Source: Egibacter rhizosphaerae (lineage in GTDB: Bacteria > Actinomycetota > Nitriliruptoria > Euzebyales > Egibacteraceae). Taken from it: a DNA stretch of 64,000 nt. A program made the position numbers and the translations under genes. Below the pieces are notes generated by a model. It worked only from the letters and a program-made list of their open reading frames with translations. It made no database searches and was not told the origin of the DNA. The DNA lies in NCBI RefSeq assembly GCF_004322855.1, contig NZ_CP036402.1:2418001-2482000 (forward strand), given 5' to 3'. Shown piece after piece: positions 1-8,295 of the stretch (the stretch's first letter is position 1; every line of letters begins with the position of its first letter).

Positions 1-90
1 ATCCGTCCCTGTGGAAGGCTCCAGACGCGCGATCACCGGCATGCGGTGCAGCATGGGCGGCATCCGAGGCCGGTGTCCGGGATGAGCAGC

Positions 91-150
91 CCCGGGACCA
101 GCCGCCCCGGGACCAGCCGGCCCGGGACGAGCCGCCCCGGGATGCGCTGG
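91..150. repeat. 15-bp short tandem repeat
   Basis: Four head-to-tail 15-bp units begin at 91, 106, 121 and 136. The first two are CCCGGGACCAGCCGC and a copy differing only in the last base; the third and fourth are more diverged. A weaker fifth unit may precede them at 76-90. The array lies just beyond the 3' end of the minus-strand gene 162-530. GC-rich slippage is enough to explain it. Confidence 0.7.
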
Positions 151-161
151 CCCCTGGTAGC

Positions 162-530
162 TCAGAGAACGTCGCAGTCCTCGGCCACGGTGATCCGACG
201 GACGCCCGCCGAACCGCCGCCACGAGTCTCCAGGACCTCCACGGGCACGCGCTGATCAAGGGCCTGCACCCGCCGAAGCCGTGCGCGCAGCTGCTCGGGC
301 GAGGCATCGACGAGGTCGTCGGCAGTCAACACGACGAGCTCGTTGTGTACGCGCACGCGGCTGGCGCCGTCGGTGGTGAGCTCGACCCCGTGTCCGTCGC
401 CGACGAGTCGGACGCGCTCGTCGCACGACACGACGCGCATGATCAAGCGAAGCTGCACCAGCCTCGCGTCGGTGGCGACGCCGGCCTCATGGGCTCGCTG
501 GCCGAGCGTCGGCTCGGGTGGTGTGCTCAC
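162..530 (-). CDS. Hypothetical protein, 122 aa
   Basis: I do not recognise this protein. A GTG start at 530 is chosen because a purine-rich GAAGGGA ribosome-binding site lies about seven bases upstream, whereas the longer open frame to 608 begins in arginine-rich sequence of shadow character. The product is soluble, with no signal peptide or membrane segment. The middle alternates short hydrophobic strands with charged turns (RVRVHNELVVLTADDLVDAS) and the C-terminus ends EDCDVL. It is transcribed away from the downstream GAP-like membrane gene on the same strand, with about 150 bp between them, so it may or may not share that transcript. Function unknown. Confidence 0.5.
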   Translation of the reverse strand: MSTPPEPTLGQRAHEAGVATDARLVQLRLIMRVVSCDERVRLVGDGHGVELTTDGASRVRVHNELVVLTADDLVDASPEQLRARLRRVQALDQRVPVEVLETRGGGSAGVRRITVAEDCDVL

Positions 531-684
531 GACGGTCCCTTCGCCTGGACGCGCCCGTGCGCGGATCCTTGACGGTACCCAGGGTGCCGCCTCGGTCCAC
601 CTCCCCACATGAGGCGGTGGTCCCTGCTTCTACGGGCCGATGGCCCGGATCGTCGTTCGAGTCCGCCACCTGCCGCTGCGGCGT

Positions 685-1236
685 TCACGGTGGCGTGGGG
701 GCCGGAGGTGCCGGGCGGCGGAGGGCCAGTACGGCGTAGGCGCCCATCGCGATGAGGAGCGGGAGCGCGTAGACGAGGTTGAACCAGGCGAGCCAGACGA
801 CCTGCTCGCCCATCGTCGGCACACTCGCGGCGATGCGCGCGGCCGCCAGGTGGTATGGCAGGTCGAAGGCGAGGTCGGCCAGCGAGACCACGACCCCGAG
901 CCCGAAGGTCGTCGGCAGCGTGAGCGACGCCGGGGGGCGGAAGCGGGCACCGCCGCGGCGCCACCGCACGATCGCGAGCACGAGGATCGCCGCGATCACG
1001 CCCCACTCGATGACGGACCACCATCGCGGCGGGGTGATCGGCACGAAACCCCATCCGACGACGAGGAGCACCCCACCCGCGAAGTGGGTGCCGATCAACC
1101 CGGCGACGAACGTCGCCGTGCGCCGGAACGGTTGCTCGGTGCCGAGCAGGTAGACGGCCGCGGCGATGGCCAGCAAGTGCAGGCTGTCCGCGAGGGCGAG
1201 GGCGGTCAGGGTGCTGAACAACGGGGCTCCCGTCAC
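685..1236 (-). CDS. GAP-family-like integral membrane protein
   Basis: The 183-residue product is almost entirely hydrophobic, with about six predicted membrane helices (near residues 8-30, 40-60, 72-90, 105-125, 145-175) and a proline-rich cytoplasmic tail. The pattern, including an N-terminal helix with ALADSLHLLA and a basic stretch RWRRGGARFRPP between helices 3 and 4, resembles the GAP/Sap family of actinobacterial membrane proteins (relatives of the sulfolipid-addressing protein and LysE-type exporters). The true substrate is unknown. The start is GTG at 1236 with a weak ribosome-binding site. It is divergent from the YCII/sigma unit beginning at 1487. Confidence 0.6.
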   Translation of the reverse strand: MTGAPLFSTLTALALADSLHLLAIAAAVYLLGTEQPFRRTATFVAGLIGTHFAGGVLLVVGWGFVPITPPRWWSVIEWGVIAAILVLAIVRWRRGGARFRPPASLTLPTTFGLGVVVSLADLAFDLPYHLAAARIAASVPTMGEQVVWLAWFNLVYALPLLIAMGAYAVLALRRPAPPAPTPP

Positions 1237-1486
1237 GTCGCACGGTCAGCGCAGTGTCGCCCGGGCGCACCCGCTGGCCAAGGGCGTGACCGCTTGGGAC
1301 GGAGGGTGCTCATGGGCGAGCCCGCGCAGGCCGAGGCCGCCCCCCGGCACGAGACCGCTGTCGACGGGACCGCCGCTGATGCCGCGCTCACACCGAGACA
1401 TTCCTCGGCGCGTGGTGTCGAATCCGCCGGGAGGTGTTCGACGCACCGGGTGTACGTCGCACACGACCAGAAAGGAAGGCGACGAG

Positions 1487-1918
1487 ATGCGCTTCATGAT
1501 CATTCGCAAGGCGGATGCCGCCACCGAGGCCGGTGAGCTGCCGACCGAGGACCAGATGGAGGCGATGACCGCGTACAACGAGGAGCTCCTCAAGGCCGGG
1601 GTGCTCGCCGGCGGCGAGGGGTTGCAGCCCTCCTCCAAGGGCGCGCGCGTGACGTTCTCCGGAGGGACGCCGTCCGTGGTCGACGGGCCGTTCACGGAGA
1701 CCAAGGAGCTGATCGCCGGGTTCACGCTGATCGAGGTGCGCTCCCGCGAGGAGGCGATCGAGTGGGTCAAGCGCTGGCCCGAATCCGATGTCGAGCTCGA
1801 GCTGCGGCAGGTGTTCGCACCCGAGGACTTCGGCGACGCGTACACGCCCGAGCTCGAGGAGCGAGAGACGCGGATGGCCGAGCAGCTCGATGAACGCTCG
1901 GCGGACGAGACGTCGTAG
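1487..1918 (+). CDS. YCII-related (DGPF) domain protein
   Basis: The 143-residue protein starts MRFMIIRKAD and carries the family signature DGPFTETKELIAGFTLIEV near residues 65-83, which identifies a YCII/DGPF dimeric alpha-beta barrel protein. The ATG at 1487 has a strong AAAGGAAGG site 6-8 bases upstream; the longer open frame has no such site. The next gene, 1930-3204, is an ECF sigma factor of the type that habitually neighbours YCII proteins (ECF42-like), with only an 11-bp gap, so the two are probably one operon. In such pairs the YCII protein is assumed to act with the sigma factor, but its chemistry is not established. The acidic last 30 residues are extra to the domain. Confidence 0.88.
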   Translation: MRFMIIRKADAATEAGELPTEDQMEAMTAYNEELLKAGVLAGGEGLQPSSKGARVTFSGGTPSVVDGPFTETKELIAGFTLIEVRSREEAIEWVKRWPESDVELELRQVFAPEDFGDAYTPELEERETRMAEQLDERSADETS

Positions 1919-1929
1919 GGGCCCGCCGA

Positions 1930-3204
1930 ATGGCAGGCGGCGACCAGCAGGCGACGCGCGAGACGATCGAGGCCGTCTGGCGCATCGAGTCGGCGAAGTT
2001 GGTCGCCGCCTGCGCCCGGATCGTTCGCGACCTGGGCGTTGCCGAGGAGCTGGCGCAGGACGCCCTCGTCGCGGCACTCGAGCAGTGGCCCGACGAGGGG
2101 ATTCCCTGCAACCCGGCTGCCTGGCTCATGGCGATCGGCCGGCGGCGGGCGATCGATCACGTCCGCCGCAACGACCGGCACGCCCACAAGCTGGCCGAGC
2201 TCGGCGCGCAGGCCGCGGTCGCGCCCGACGACGATCCCGAAGCCGACGTCGACGCGCGGCTCGATGGCAGGGTGGACGACGACCTCCTGCGGGTGGTGTT
2301 CACCGCCTGCCACCCCGTGCTGCCCACGACGGGGCGGGTCGCGCTGACGCTGCGCCTGGTCGGGGGCCTGACCACCGACGAGATCGCCCGCGCGTACCTC
2401 CTCCCGCGGGCGACCGCCGCGCAGCGCATCGTGCGGGCCAAGCGCACGCTCGCCGAGGCACGGGTGCCCTTCGAGCAGCCCTCGCCGTCCGAGCTGCCGG
2501 AGCGGCTCGCCTCGGTCCTCGAGGTCGTCTACCTGGTCTTCAACGAGGGGTACGCGGCGACCTCCGGCGACGCCGTCATCCGCGGCGACCTGTGCCACGA
2601 GGCACTGCGCCTCGGTCGCATCCTCGGCGAGCTGCTCTCCGAGGAGCCCGAGGTGCACGGCCTGGTCGCGCTGATGGAGTTGCAGGCCTCGCGGCTGCGC
2701 GCCCGCGTCGACGGCGCGGGCCGGCCCGTGCTGCTCCACGACCAGAACCGGGCCCACTGGGACCAGCTGCTCATCCGACGCGGACTCGCGGCTCTCGCGC
2801 GGGCGGAGGCCCTCGGGGGTGCGCTGGGCCCCTACGGGTTGCAGGCGGCGATCGCGGCCTGCCACGCCACGGCGCGCACGCACGAGGAGACGCCGTGGGA
2901 GCGCATCGCCGCGCTCTACGACGCGCTGGCCCAGGTCGCGCCCTCCCCGGTGGTGGAACTGAACCGTGCCGTCGCGCTCGGCCGGGCCTTCGGTCCGGAG
3001 GCGGGCCTCGAGATCGTCGATGCGCTCGCCGACGAGCCAGCACTGGCGCGCTACCACCTGCTGCCCAGCGTGCGCGGCGACCTCCTCGAACGTCTCGGTC
3101 GTGCCGCGGACGCGCGCGCCGAGTTCGAGCGGGCCGCTGAGCTCACACAGAACGCCCGGGAGCGTGAGCTCTTGCTCGAGCGGGCGGCGAACTGCGTGCG
3201 CTGA
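1930..3204 (+). CDS. ECF RNA polymerase sigma factor, ECF42-like, with TPR-like C-terminal domain
   Basis: At 424 residues this is twice the usual ECF length. Sigma region 2 spans about residues 10-80 (VAEELAQDALVAALEQWP and WLMAIGRRRAIDHVRRN) and region 4 about 125-180 (LTTDEIARAYLLPRATAAQRIVRAKR). The remainder has the DUF6596/TPR-like layout (YLVFNEGYAATSGD, then helical repeats to the end), which is typical of the group paired with YCII/DGPF proteins. No anti-sigma gene is adjacent, consistent with control through the C-terminal extension in this group. It follows the YCII gene by 11 bp. A long GC-rich hairpin at 3273-3326 probably terminates the operon. The targets are not predictable from this sequence. 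Confidence 0.93.
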   Translation: MAGGDQQATRETIEAVWRIESAKLVAACARIVRDLGVAEELAQDALVAALEQWPDEGIPCNPAAWLMAIGRRRAIDHVRRNDRHAHKLAELGAQAAVAPDDDPEADVDARLDGRVDDDLLRVVFTACHPVLPTTGRVALTLRLVGGLTTDEIARAYLLPRATAAQRIVRAKRTLAEARVPFEQPSPSELPERLASVLEVVYLVFNEGYAATSGDAVIRGDLCHEALRLGRILGELLSEEPEVHGLVALMELQASRLRARVDGAGRPVLLHDQNRAHWDQLLIRRGLAALARAEALGGALGPYGLQAAIAACHATARTHEETPWERIAALYDALAQVAPSPVVELNRAVALGRAFGPEAGLEIVDALADEPALARYHLLPSVRGDLLERLGRAADARAEFERAAELTQNARERELLLERAANCVR

Positions 3205-3272
3205 CTCGGAGCGCCTCCGCTGGGTGGTGTCACGGAGACCGCGTCGGCGTCCGTGCCTTCGTGTGCCGTCGT

Positions 3273-3326
3273 GGTGGCCCGTCGGGCGCCGCCTCCCCCC
3301 ACGAAAGTCGGCGCCCGACGGCCACC
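3273..3326 (+). terminator. GC-rich hairpin after the YCII/sigma operon
   Basis: The arms 3273-3291 and 3309-3326 are complementary over 18 bp with a single bulged C, and enclose a 17-nt loop. No T-tract follows, which is common for terminators in high-GC genomes. It lies about 70 bp beyond the sigma-factor stop. Confidence 0.6.
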
Positions 3327-3497
3327 GCGGCCGCGGAAACGGGCCGCTCGGGAGCGAGGACGTGAAGCGTCGGTGCTCCCGGAAGTGTGACGCGTTCGCG
3401 GCGCAGAACTCATCGGTGCAATCCCTGAGCGGCATGGGTGATCGTCCCGGCGCGCGGTGGGGACCCGCCCGGCTCACCCGGTGAACCGGAGGTTGCA

Positions 3498-3533
3498 TAT
3501 CGTTTATCGATACCTTATCGTTATTCGATAAGG
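3498..3533. promoter_or_regulatory. Tandem operators TATCG-N5-CGATA before the DUF2975/XRE operon
   Basis: Two dyads of identical design lie side by side: TATCG-TTTAT-CGATA at 3498-3512 and CCTTATCG-TTATT-CGATAAGG at 3513-3533, where the second has 8-bp perfect arms. The TATCG cores start 18 bp apart. They are an A+T-rich island in very GC-rich DNA, 22 bp before the DUF2975 start. The small XRE regulator encoded second in the operon is the obvious candidate ligand, which would make the operon autoregulated. Confidence 0.7.
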
Positions 3534-3555
3534 CGTCGGGTGGAAGGGGCTGGAG

Positions 3556-4239
3556 ATGTCGGATGAGCAGGTGGGAGGCCGGGACGGGGAAGCGACCGAG
3601 CCGGAGGAGCCGACCGAACCGGATGAACCCGTCGAGCCGGTCGGCGGCGGGCGGCTCTTGGCGGGGTTCGTGATGTTCGTGGCCGTCGTGGTGCTCGTCG
3701 CCGTGGGAGTCGAGGCCGTGGTGGCGGTCGGGAGCTCGGGCGCCGACGTGGCGGTGGGGGTCGAGGATGTGCTGCTCGACGAGGCCGCCGTCGAGGATGG
3801 ACTGCCTGACGGAACCCACCTGGAGGCCGATGAGGCGCGCTACCGGCTGGTCGCCGACACGCTCCCCCTCGCACTTCGGCTCCTCACCGTCGCGGGCACC
3901 CTCGTCGGCGGCCTGCTGGGCGTGACGGGCGCGTGGCTACTGGCTCAGGTCCTCCGGGACATCGGCTCCGGGCGGCCCTTCACGGGCGCCGCACCGGGTC
4001 GCTTGCGCTGGCTGGCCGTGGTCGTGCTCGCGAGCGCGCTCTTCCCCAGGATGCTGGACGGGGCTGCCGCCGCCGCGGTGTTCGACCACCTGGGCATCGC
4101 GGAATCGCCGGCGTCGCTGAGCTACACGATCCTGCAGCTGGACGCGGGGTGGCTCCTGCTCGCGGCTGTCCTCATGGTGCTGGCACAAGCGTTCGCGCAC
4201 GGCCAGCGTCTCGCGCAGGACGTCGAAGGGCTGGTCTGA
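3556..4239 (+). CDS. DUF2975 family membrane protein
   Basis: The 227-residue protein has an acidic, glutamate- and proline-rich N-terminal tail (residues 1-35), then four membrane helices near 36-60, 105-130, 150-170 and 188-212. This four-helix layout, with LAQVLRDIGSGRPF between helices 2 and 3, is that of DUF2975. Such proteins are usually encoded immediately before a small YozG-like XRE regulator, and the stop here overlaps the start of exactly such a gene (TGATG). The job of the family is unknown; a membrane partner that sequesters or signals to the regulator is a reasonable inference. The start has a GGAAGGGGCTGGAG ribosome-binding region. Confidence 0.85.
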   Translation: MSDEQVGGRDGEATEPEEPTEPDEPVEPVGGGRLLAGFVMFVAVVVLVAVGVEAVVAVGSSGADVAVGVEDVLLDEAAVEDGLPDGTHLEADEARYRLVADTLPLALRLLTVAGTLVGGLLGVTGAWLLAQVLRDIGSGRPFTGAAPGRLRWLAVVVLASALFPRMLDGAAAAAVFDHLGIAESPASLSYTILQLDAGWLLLAAVLMVLAQAFAHGQRLAQDVEGLV

Positions 4240-4496
4240 TGCCGCCGGACCACGGCACCGGTGAGCACCGGGTGCGCTGCCACCTCGACGAGCTGCTGGC
4301 CGCTCGCGGCATGACCCTCACCGAGCTCGCCGAGCGGGTCGGGGTCACCGTGGTCAACCTGTCGGTGTTGAAGAACAACCGGGCCAAAGCCGTGCGCTTC
4401 ACGACCCTGACCGCCCTGTGCGAGGCGCTCGCGTGCCAGCCGGGCGACCTCTTCAGCGTCGACCAGCCAGCGACGGACGAGGCGGGGGGTTCGTAG
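4239..4496 (+). CDS. Small XRE-family (YozG-like) transcriptional regulator
   Basis: The 85-residue protein is essentially one helix-turn-helix domain: LDELLAARGMTLTELAERVGVTVVNLSVLKNNRAKAVRF, followed by FTTLTALCEALACQPGDLF. The LSVLKNNRA recognition region and CQPGDLF ending are typical of the YozG/Cro-like partners of DUF2975 proteins. Its ATG overlaps the DUF2975 stop codon, so translation is coupled. The tandem dyads at 3498-3533 are its likely operators. Confidence 0.88.
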   Translation: MPPDHGTGEHRVRCHLDELLAARGMTLTELAERVGVTVVNLSVLKNNRAKAVRFTTLTALCEALACQPGDLFSVDQPATDEAGGS

Positions 4497-4552
4497 CTCG
4501 CTCATGCGCGATCCTGGCACTGAGAGAGCTTCGACGCGAAGGAGCGCCCGTC

Positions 4553-5659
4553 GTGGACGCCGTCTGGGTGCAGGTGCTGATCGTGGCCGTCCTGGTGCTG
4601 ATCAACGCGCTGCTGTCGGGCAGCGAGATCGCGCTCATCAGCCTCCGGGAGGGTCAACTGGCCCGTCTCGGTGAGCGCGGTCGGGCCGGCAGTGCGCTCG
4701 CGCGGCTGGCCCCCGATCCCAACCGGTTCATGTCCACGGTGCAGATCGGGATCACGCTGACCGGCTTCCTCGCCTCGGCCACCGCGGCCGTGACGCTCGC
4801 GGAGCCGCTCGTCGGGCCGCTCGCGCCGCTGGGAGCCGCGGCGCGTCCCACCGCGGTCGTGCTCGTGGTGCTCGCGTTGACGTTCGTCGCCCTCGTCGCC
4901 GGCGAGCTGGTCCCCAAACGCTTGGCGATGCAGCGCGCCGAGGCCTGGGGCCTGCTGGCGGCGTGTCCCCTGGCCGTGCTCGCTGCGGTGGCCCGCCCGG
5001 TCATCTGGGTGCTCGGCCGCATCACCGACGCGGTCGTGCGGGCGCTCGGTGGTGACCCCACGCTCGATCGGCAGGCCGTGACCGAACAGGAGCTGCGGGA
5101 CATGGTGGCGGCCCAACCGGACCTGGACGCGCATCGACGGGCCGTCATCGAGGGCGCCTTCGCGGTTGCCGACCGCACGTTGCGGCAGATCCTCGTCGCG
5201 CGCCCGGACATCACTGCCCTGCCCGACGACGCGGACGTCAGCGTTGCAGCGCGTCGACTCGTGGAGACCCGCCACTCGCGCGCTCCGGTCTATGCCGGCG
5301 ACCTCGACCACGTCGTCGGGATCGCGCACCTGCGGGACCTGTACGACGCGACCGGACAGGTCGGCGACGTTGCGCGGCCCCCCGTCGTGCTCCCCGAGAC
5401 CCTCGGAGCGCTCGGCCGTCGGCGAGGGCCTCGCGCTCGGTGGATGACGCCTCGAGGTGGCGCAAGCGAGTGCCCGCCGCATCCACCGCGTCCACCTGGT
5501 CCCGTCGCATCCTCCGGACCCACCGCCGGGCTCCTCCGAGCCCTGACCGCTTGTCCACGCACGCTCAGCTCTCGTCCGGCGACGCCCGCGCGGCCTCCCC
5601 GAGCAGGTCGATCAGCGTCTCGGCGTTGCGCGGCGCGTGGCCCTGGTGGTCGTTGTTGA
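4553..5659 (+). CDS. CNNM/HlyC-like transporter, C-terminally truncated
   Basis: The first 285 residues are a CNNM (DUF21) transporter: membrane helices near 5-25, 65-85, 100-125 and 130-155, the family motif GELVPKRLAMQRAE, and a first CBS repeat (ITALPDDADVSVAARRLVETRHSRAPVYAGDLDHVVGIAHLRDL). These are CorC/HlyC-like proteins associated with divalent-cation export. After VVLPETLGAL (about 5410) the similarity stops: the second CBS repeat and the CorC/HlyC domain are missing, and the last 80 residues are low-complexity sequence antisense to the DUF72 gene. No other frame carries the missing part, so the end was deleted rather than frameshifted. The GTG at 4553 has a GAAGGAG site. Probably a pseudogene. 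Confidence 0.75.
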   Translation: MDAVWVQVLIVAVLVLINALLSGSEIALISLREGQLARLGERGRAGSALARLAPDPNRFMSTVQIGITLTGFLASATAAVTLAEPLVGPLAPLGAAARPTAVVLVVLALTFVALVAGELVPKRLAMQRAEAWGLLAACPLAVLAAVARPVIWVLGRITDAVVRALGGDPTLDRQAVTEQELRDMVAAQPDLDAHRRAVIEGAFAVADRTLRQILVARPDITALPDDADVSVAARRLVETRHSRAPVYAGDLDHVVGIAHLRDLYDATGQVGDVARPPVVLPETLGALGRRRGPRARWMTPRGGASECPPHPPRPPGPVASSGPTAGLLRALTACPRTLSSRPATPARPPRAGRSASRRCAARGPGGRC

Positions 5660-6329
5660 AGAACGCCCACGCCGGTGTGCCCTGATCGGCGACGTCGCGC
5701 AACCGTTCGGCCCACGGTTCCAGCTCCTCGCGCGAGTAGTCGTAGCGGTACGGCTCCTCGGGGTCGAGGCCGTGGAAGCGGACATAGACGTGGTCGCCGG
5801 TGGCGACGAGCTCGTGTGAGCCGGTGAGGCTCGACGACAGCCACACGTTCGCCACGCCGTGCCGATCGAGCACCTCGTAGGTCTCCTCGTGGAACCAATC
5901 GTCGTCGCGGAACTCGACCGCGTAGCGGTGCCCCGTCGGCAGGGCCGTCAGGAACTGGTCCAGACGCTCTGCGTTGCGCCGCCACCTGCCCGGCAGCTGC
6001 CACAGGATCGCCGCGGTGCGGTCGAGTACCGGGCCGAGCGGCTCGAAGAACCGCTCGAGGGCCTCGGTCGGCTCGTTGAGCTTCTTCTGGTGGGTGATGA
6101 ACCGGCTGCCCTTGAGGACGAACTCGAACTCATTCGGTGCGGCGTCCCGCCATTCGGCCACGGTCGACTCGCGTGCGAGGCGGTAGAACGTCGAGTTGAC
6201 CTCGACGGTGGGGAACCGCGCGGCGTAGTGCGCGAGCCAGCGCCGTTTCGGCACGTCGTCGGGGTAGACGACGCCGCGCCAGTCGTCGTACTGCCAGCCG
6301 CTCGTGCCGACCCGGATCTCTCCCGACAC
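5565..6329 (-). CDS. DUF72 family protein
   Basis: The 254-residue protein begins with the DUF72 pattern EIRVGTSGWQYDDWRGVVYPDDVPKRR split over residues 3-30, and continues with FPTVEVNSTFYRL, AVEFRDDDWF, YVRFHG and WAFFNNDHQGHAPRNA, which are the conserved TIM-barrel strands of the family. DUF72 proteins are widespread and of unsettled function. The GTG at 6329 is preferred because GAGGAG lies seven bases upstream; the in-frame GTG at 6335 is too close to that site. Its 3' end overlaps, antisense, the frayed end of the truncated CNNM gene. Confidence 0.88.
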   Translation of the reverse strand: MSGEIRVGTSGWQYDDWRGVVYPDDVPKRRWLAHYAARFPTVEVNSTFYRLARESTVAEWRDAAPNEFEFVLKGSRFITHQKKLNEPTEALERFFEPLGPVLDRTAAILWQLPGRWRRNAERLDQFLTALPTGHRYAVEFRDDDWFHEETYEVLDRHGVANVWLSSSLTGSHELVATGDHVYVRFHGLDPEEPYRYDYSREELEPWAERLRDVADQGTPAWAFFNNDHQGHAPRNAETLIDLLGEAARASPDES

Positions 6330-6514
6330 GTTCACGCTCCTCGCGATCCTCGCCGGGGCACGGTACCCGGCTTGCCCGCTTCCTCCACCGGTGCCGCGTC
6401 GACCGCGGGAGGTCGAGCGGGCGCGTCGGCCAGGGGATCGACGGCACCGGGCCGGTGCGCACACACTGCCGTCAGGGTGGGACAGCCCACCCCCGACGGG
6501 AGGGGCCAGCGCGG

Positions 6515-8173
6515 ATGGCCGAGCAGGCCACGGCAGCGGGCGACGAACTGGCGGCCGGGCGCGACGCCTTGGCTCGGGGCGCGTGGGAGCACGCGCGGAC
6601 ATCGTTCGAGTCGGTCCTCGAGCAGGGAGAGAACCCTGCCGCCCTCGAGGGGCTCAGCTGGGTGCATTGGTGGCAGGAGGACCTCGACGCCTGCCTCGCT
6701 GCGCGCGATCGCGCGTTCCGGGCGTACCGGGTGACGGGCGACCGGCGAGGCGCTGCGCGCATGGCCCTGTGGGCCGGCGACGATCACCTGTTCTTCCGGG
6801 GGGCGGGGGCCGTTGCCGACGGCTGGTTCGCTCGCGCCCGGAAGCTCCTCGACGACCTCCCCGAGTGCCCGGAACACGGGTGGCTGGCGGTGTTCGAGGC
6901 GCACGTCCGGCTTCGCGCGGCTGACCTCGAGGCGGCGCGGGGACTCGCCCGCGAGGCGCAGCGGATCGGTCGGGCGCAGGAGGCGGTCGACCTCGAGATG
7001 TTCGGCCTCGCCACCGAGGGCACGGTCCGCCTCGAGCAGGGAGCCGTGGATGACGGGCTCCGATGCCTCGACGAGGCGGCTGCCGCCGCGCTCGCCGGCG
7101 AGTACGAGCAGCTCGCTCCGGCGGCGTGGGCGTGCTGCCTGCTGCTGTCGGCGTGCGAGGAACTGCGCGACGTCGATCGCGGTGCGCAGTGGTCCCACGA
7201 GGTCATCGCACTCGGCCACCGCCTCGGCGGCGGCTTCGTGCTCGGCAACTGCCGTGCGCACCACGGCAGCATCCTCACTCGCTGCGGCCGGTGGGACGAG
7301 GCCGAGCGCGAGCTGACGGCCGCGCTGCGCAGCCTCCCCCGTGGCCCGGTGTCGTGGCAGCGCGACGCGGCGGCCCGGCTCGGCGAGCTGCGGCGCCGGC
7401 AGGGACGGTACGACGACGCGGCGCGCGCGTTCGAGCAGGCCGGTGAGCACCCGTTGGCACTGGTGGGGCTGGCCGAACTGCGCCTCGGGGACGGCGATGC
7501 CGCCGGCGCGGCCGGCCTCGCCGAGCGCGGGCTGCGCCAGACCCCGGCGCACAGTCCCCGCCGCGCGGACGCGCTGGAGGTCGCGATGCGCTGCCGTATT
7601 GCGCTGGGCGAGCTCGACACCGCCGCCGGCTACACCGAGCAGTTGCGTGCCATCGCCGAGGTCGTCGCGACCGGTCCCGTGCGAGCGAGCGCCCGCCTCG
7701 CCGAGGCGAGGTTGTTCGCTGCACGCGGGGAGTTCGCGGAGGCTGGCGAGCGGTACGCCGACGCCGTGGCGGCGTACGAGGGGGCCAGTGCACCCCTGGA
7801 GGCGGCACAGGCGAGGCTCGAGCTCGCGCGAGCGTTCTCGGCGGACTCGCAGGCAGGGCTCGCCGAGGTGGAGGCCCGCCGCGCCCACGCCGAGCTGTCC
7901 GGACTGGGCGCCCAGGCGGAGGCCGCTCGGGCCGCGGCGCTCGTCGAGGAGCTTGGCAGTGGTCCGGCGGGCGGCCGACCGGCGCCGCTCACGGCGCGGC
8001 AGGTCGAGGTCCTGCGGCTCGCGGCCGAGGGACTCACCGAGCAGGAGATCGCGGCACGGCTCGTCCTGAGCGAGCACACCGTCCACCGCCACCTCGCGAA
8101 CATCTACACGCGGCTCGGCTGCTCGTCGCGGGCGGCCGCGGTCGCCCGGGCCGGTCGCCTCGGCGTGCTCTGA
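6515..8173 (+). CDS. TPR-rich transcriptional regulator with LuxR-type HTH
   Basis: The 552-residue protein is made of helical pairs resembling TPR repeats over residues 1-470, with no ATPase motif, followed by a LuxR DNA-binding domain at about 490-550 (LTARQVEVLRLAAEGLTEQEIAARLVLSEHTVHRHLANIYTRLG). It therefore resembles the C-terminal half of a LAL regulator. The N-terminal half probably senses a protein or small-molecule signal. The ATG at 6515 follows a GGGAGGGG site by nine bases. A methyltransferase gene follows after 120 bp; the pair occurs in one direction but need not be an operon. Confidence 0.85.
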   Translation: MAEQATAAGDELAAGRDALARGAWEHARTSFESVLEQGENPAALEGLSWVHWWQEDLDACLAARDRAFRAYRVTGDRRGAARMALWAGDDHLFFRGAGAVADGWFARARKLLDDLPECPEHGWLAVFEAHVRLRAADLEAARGLAREAQRIGRAQEAVDLEMFGLATEGTVRLEQGAVDDGLRCLDEAAAAALAGEYEQLAPAAWACCLLLSACEELRDVDRGAQWSHEVIALGHRLGGGFVLGNCRAHHGSILTRCGRWDEAERELTAALRSLPRGPVSWQRDAAARLGELRRRQGRYDDAARAFEQAGEHPLALVGLAELRLGDGDAAGAAGLAERGLRQTPAHSPRRADALEVAMRCRIALGELDTAAGYTEQLRAIAEVVATGPVRASARLAEARLFAARGEFAEAGERYADAVAAYEGASAPLEAAQARLELARAFSADSQAGLAEVEARRAHAELSGLGAQAEAARAAALVEELGSGPAGGRPAPLTARQVEVLRLAAEGLTEQEIAARLVLSEHTVHRHLANIYTRLGCSSRAAAVARAGRLGVL

Positions 8174-8295
8174 CTCGACAGATGGCCCGATCGGGCCACA
8201 CACCGTCGCGCCGAGGTTGGCCCGCGCAGGCGAAGCCTTCGGGCGGTGCCTCGCTGACACTCCCGCTCCGTCATCCACGAGCGAGGAGGGTCAGC

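Noticed and set aside
1246-3819. 857-residue minus-strand open frame
   Set aside because: It is antisense to the YCII and sigma-factor genes, is rich in Arg and Gly, and shows no domain. The plus-strand genes have strong motifs and ribosome-binding sites.
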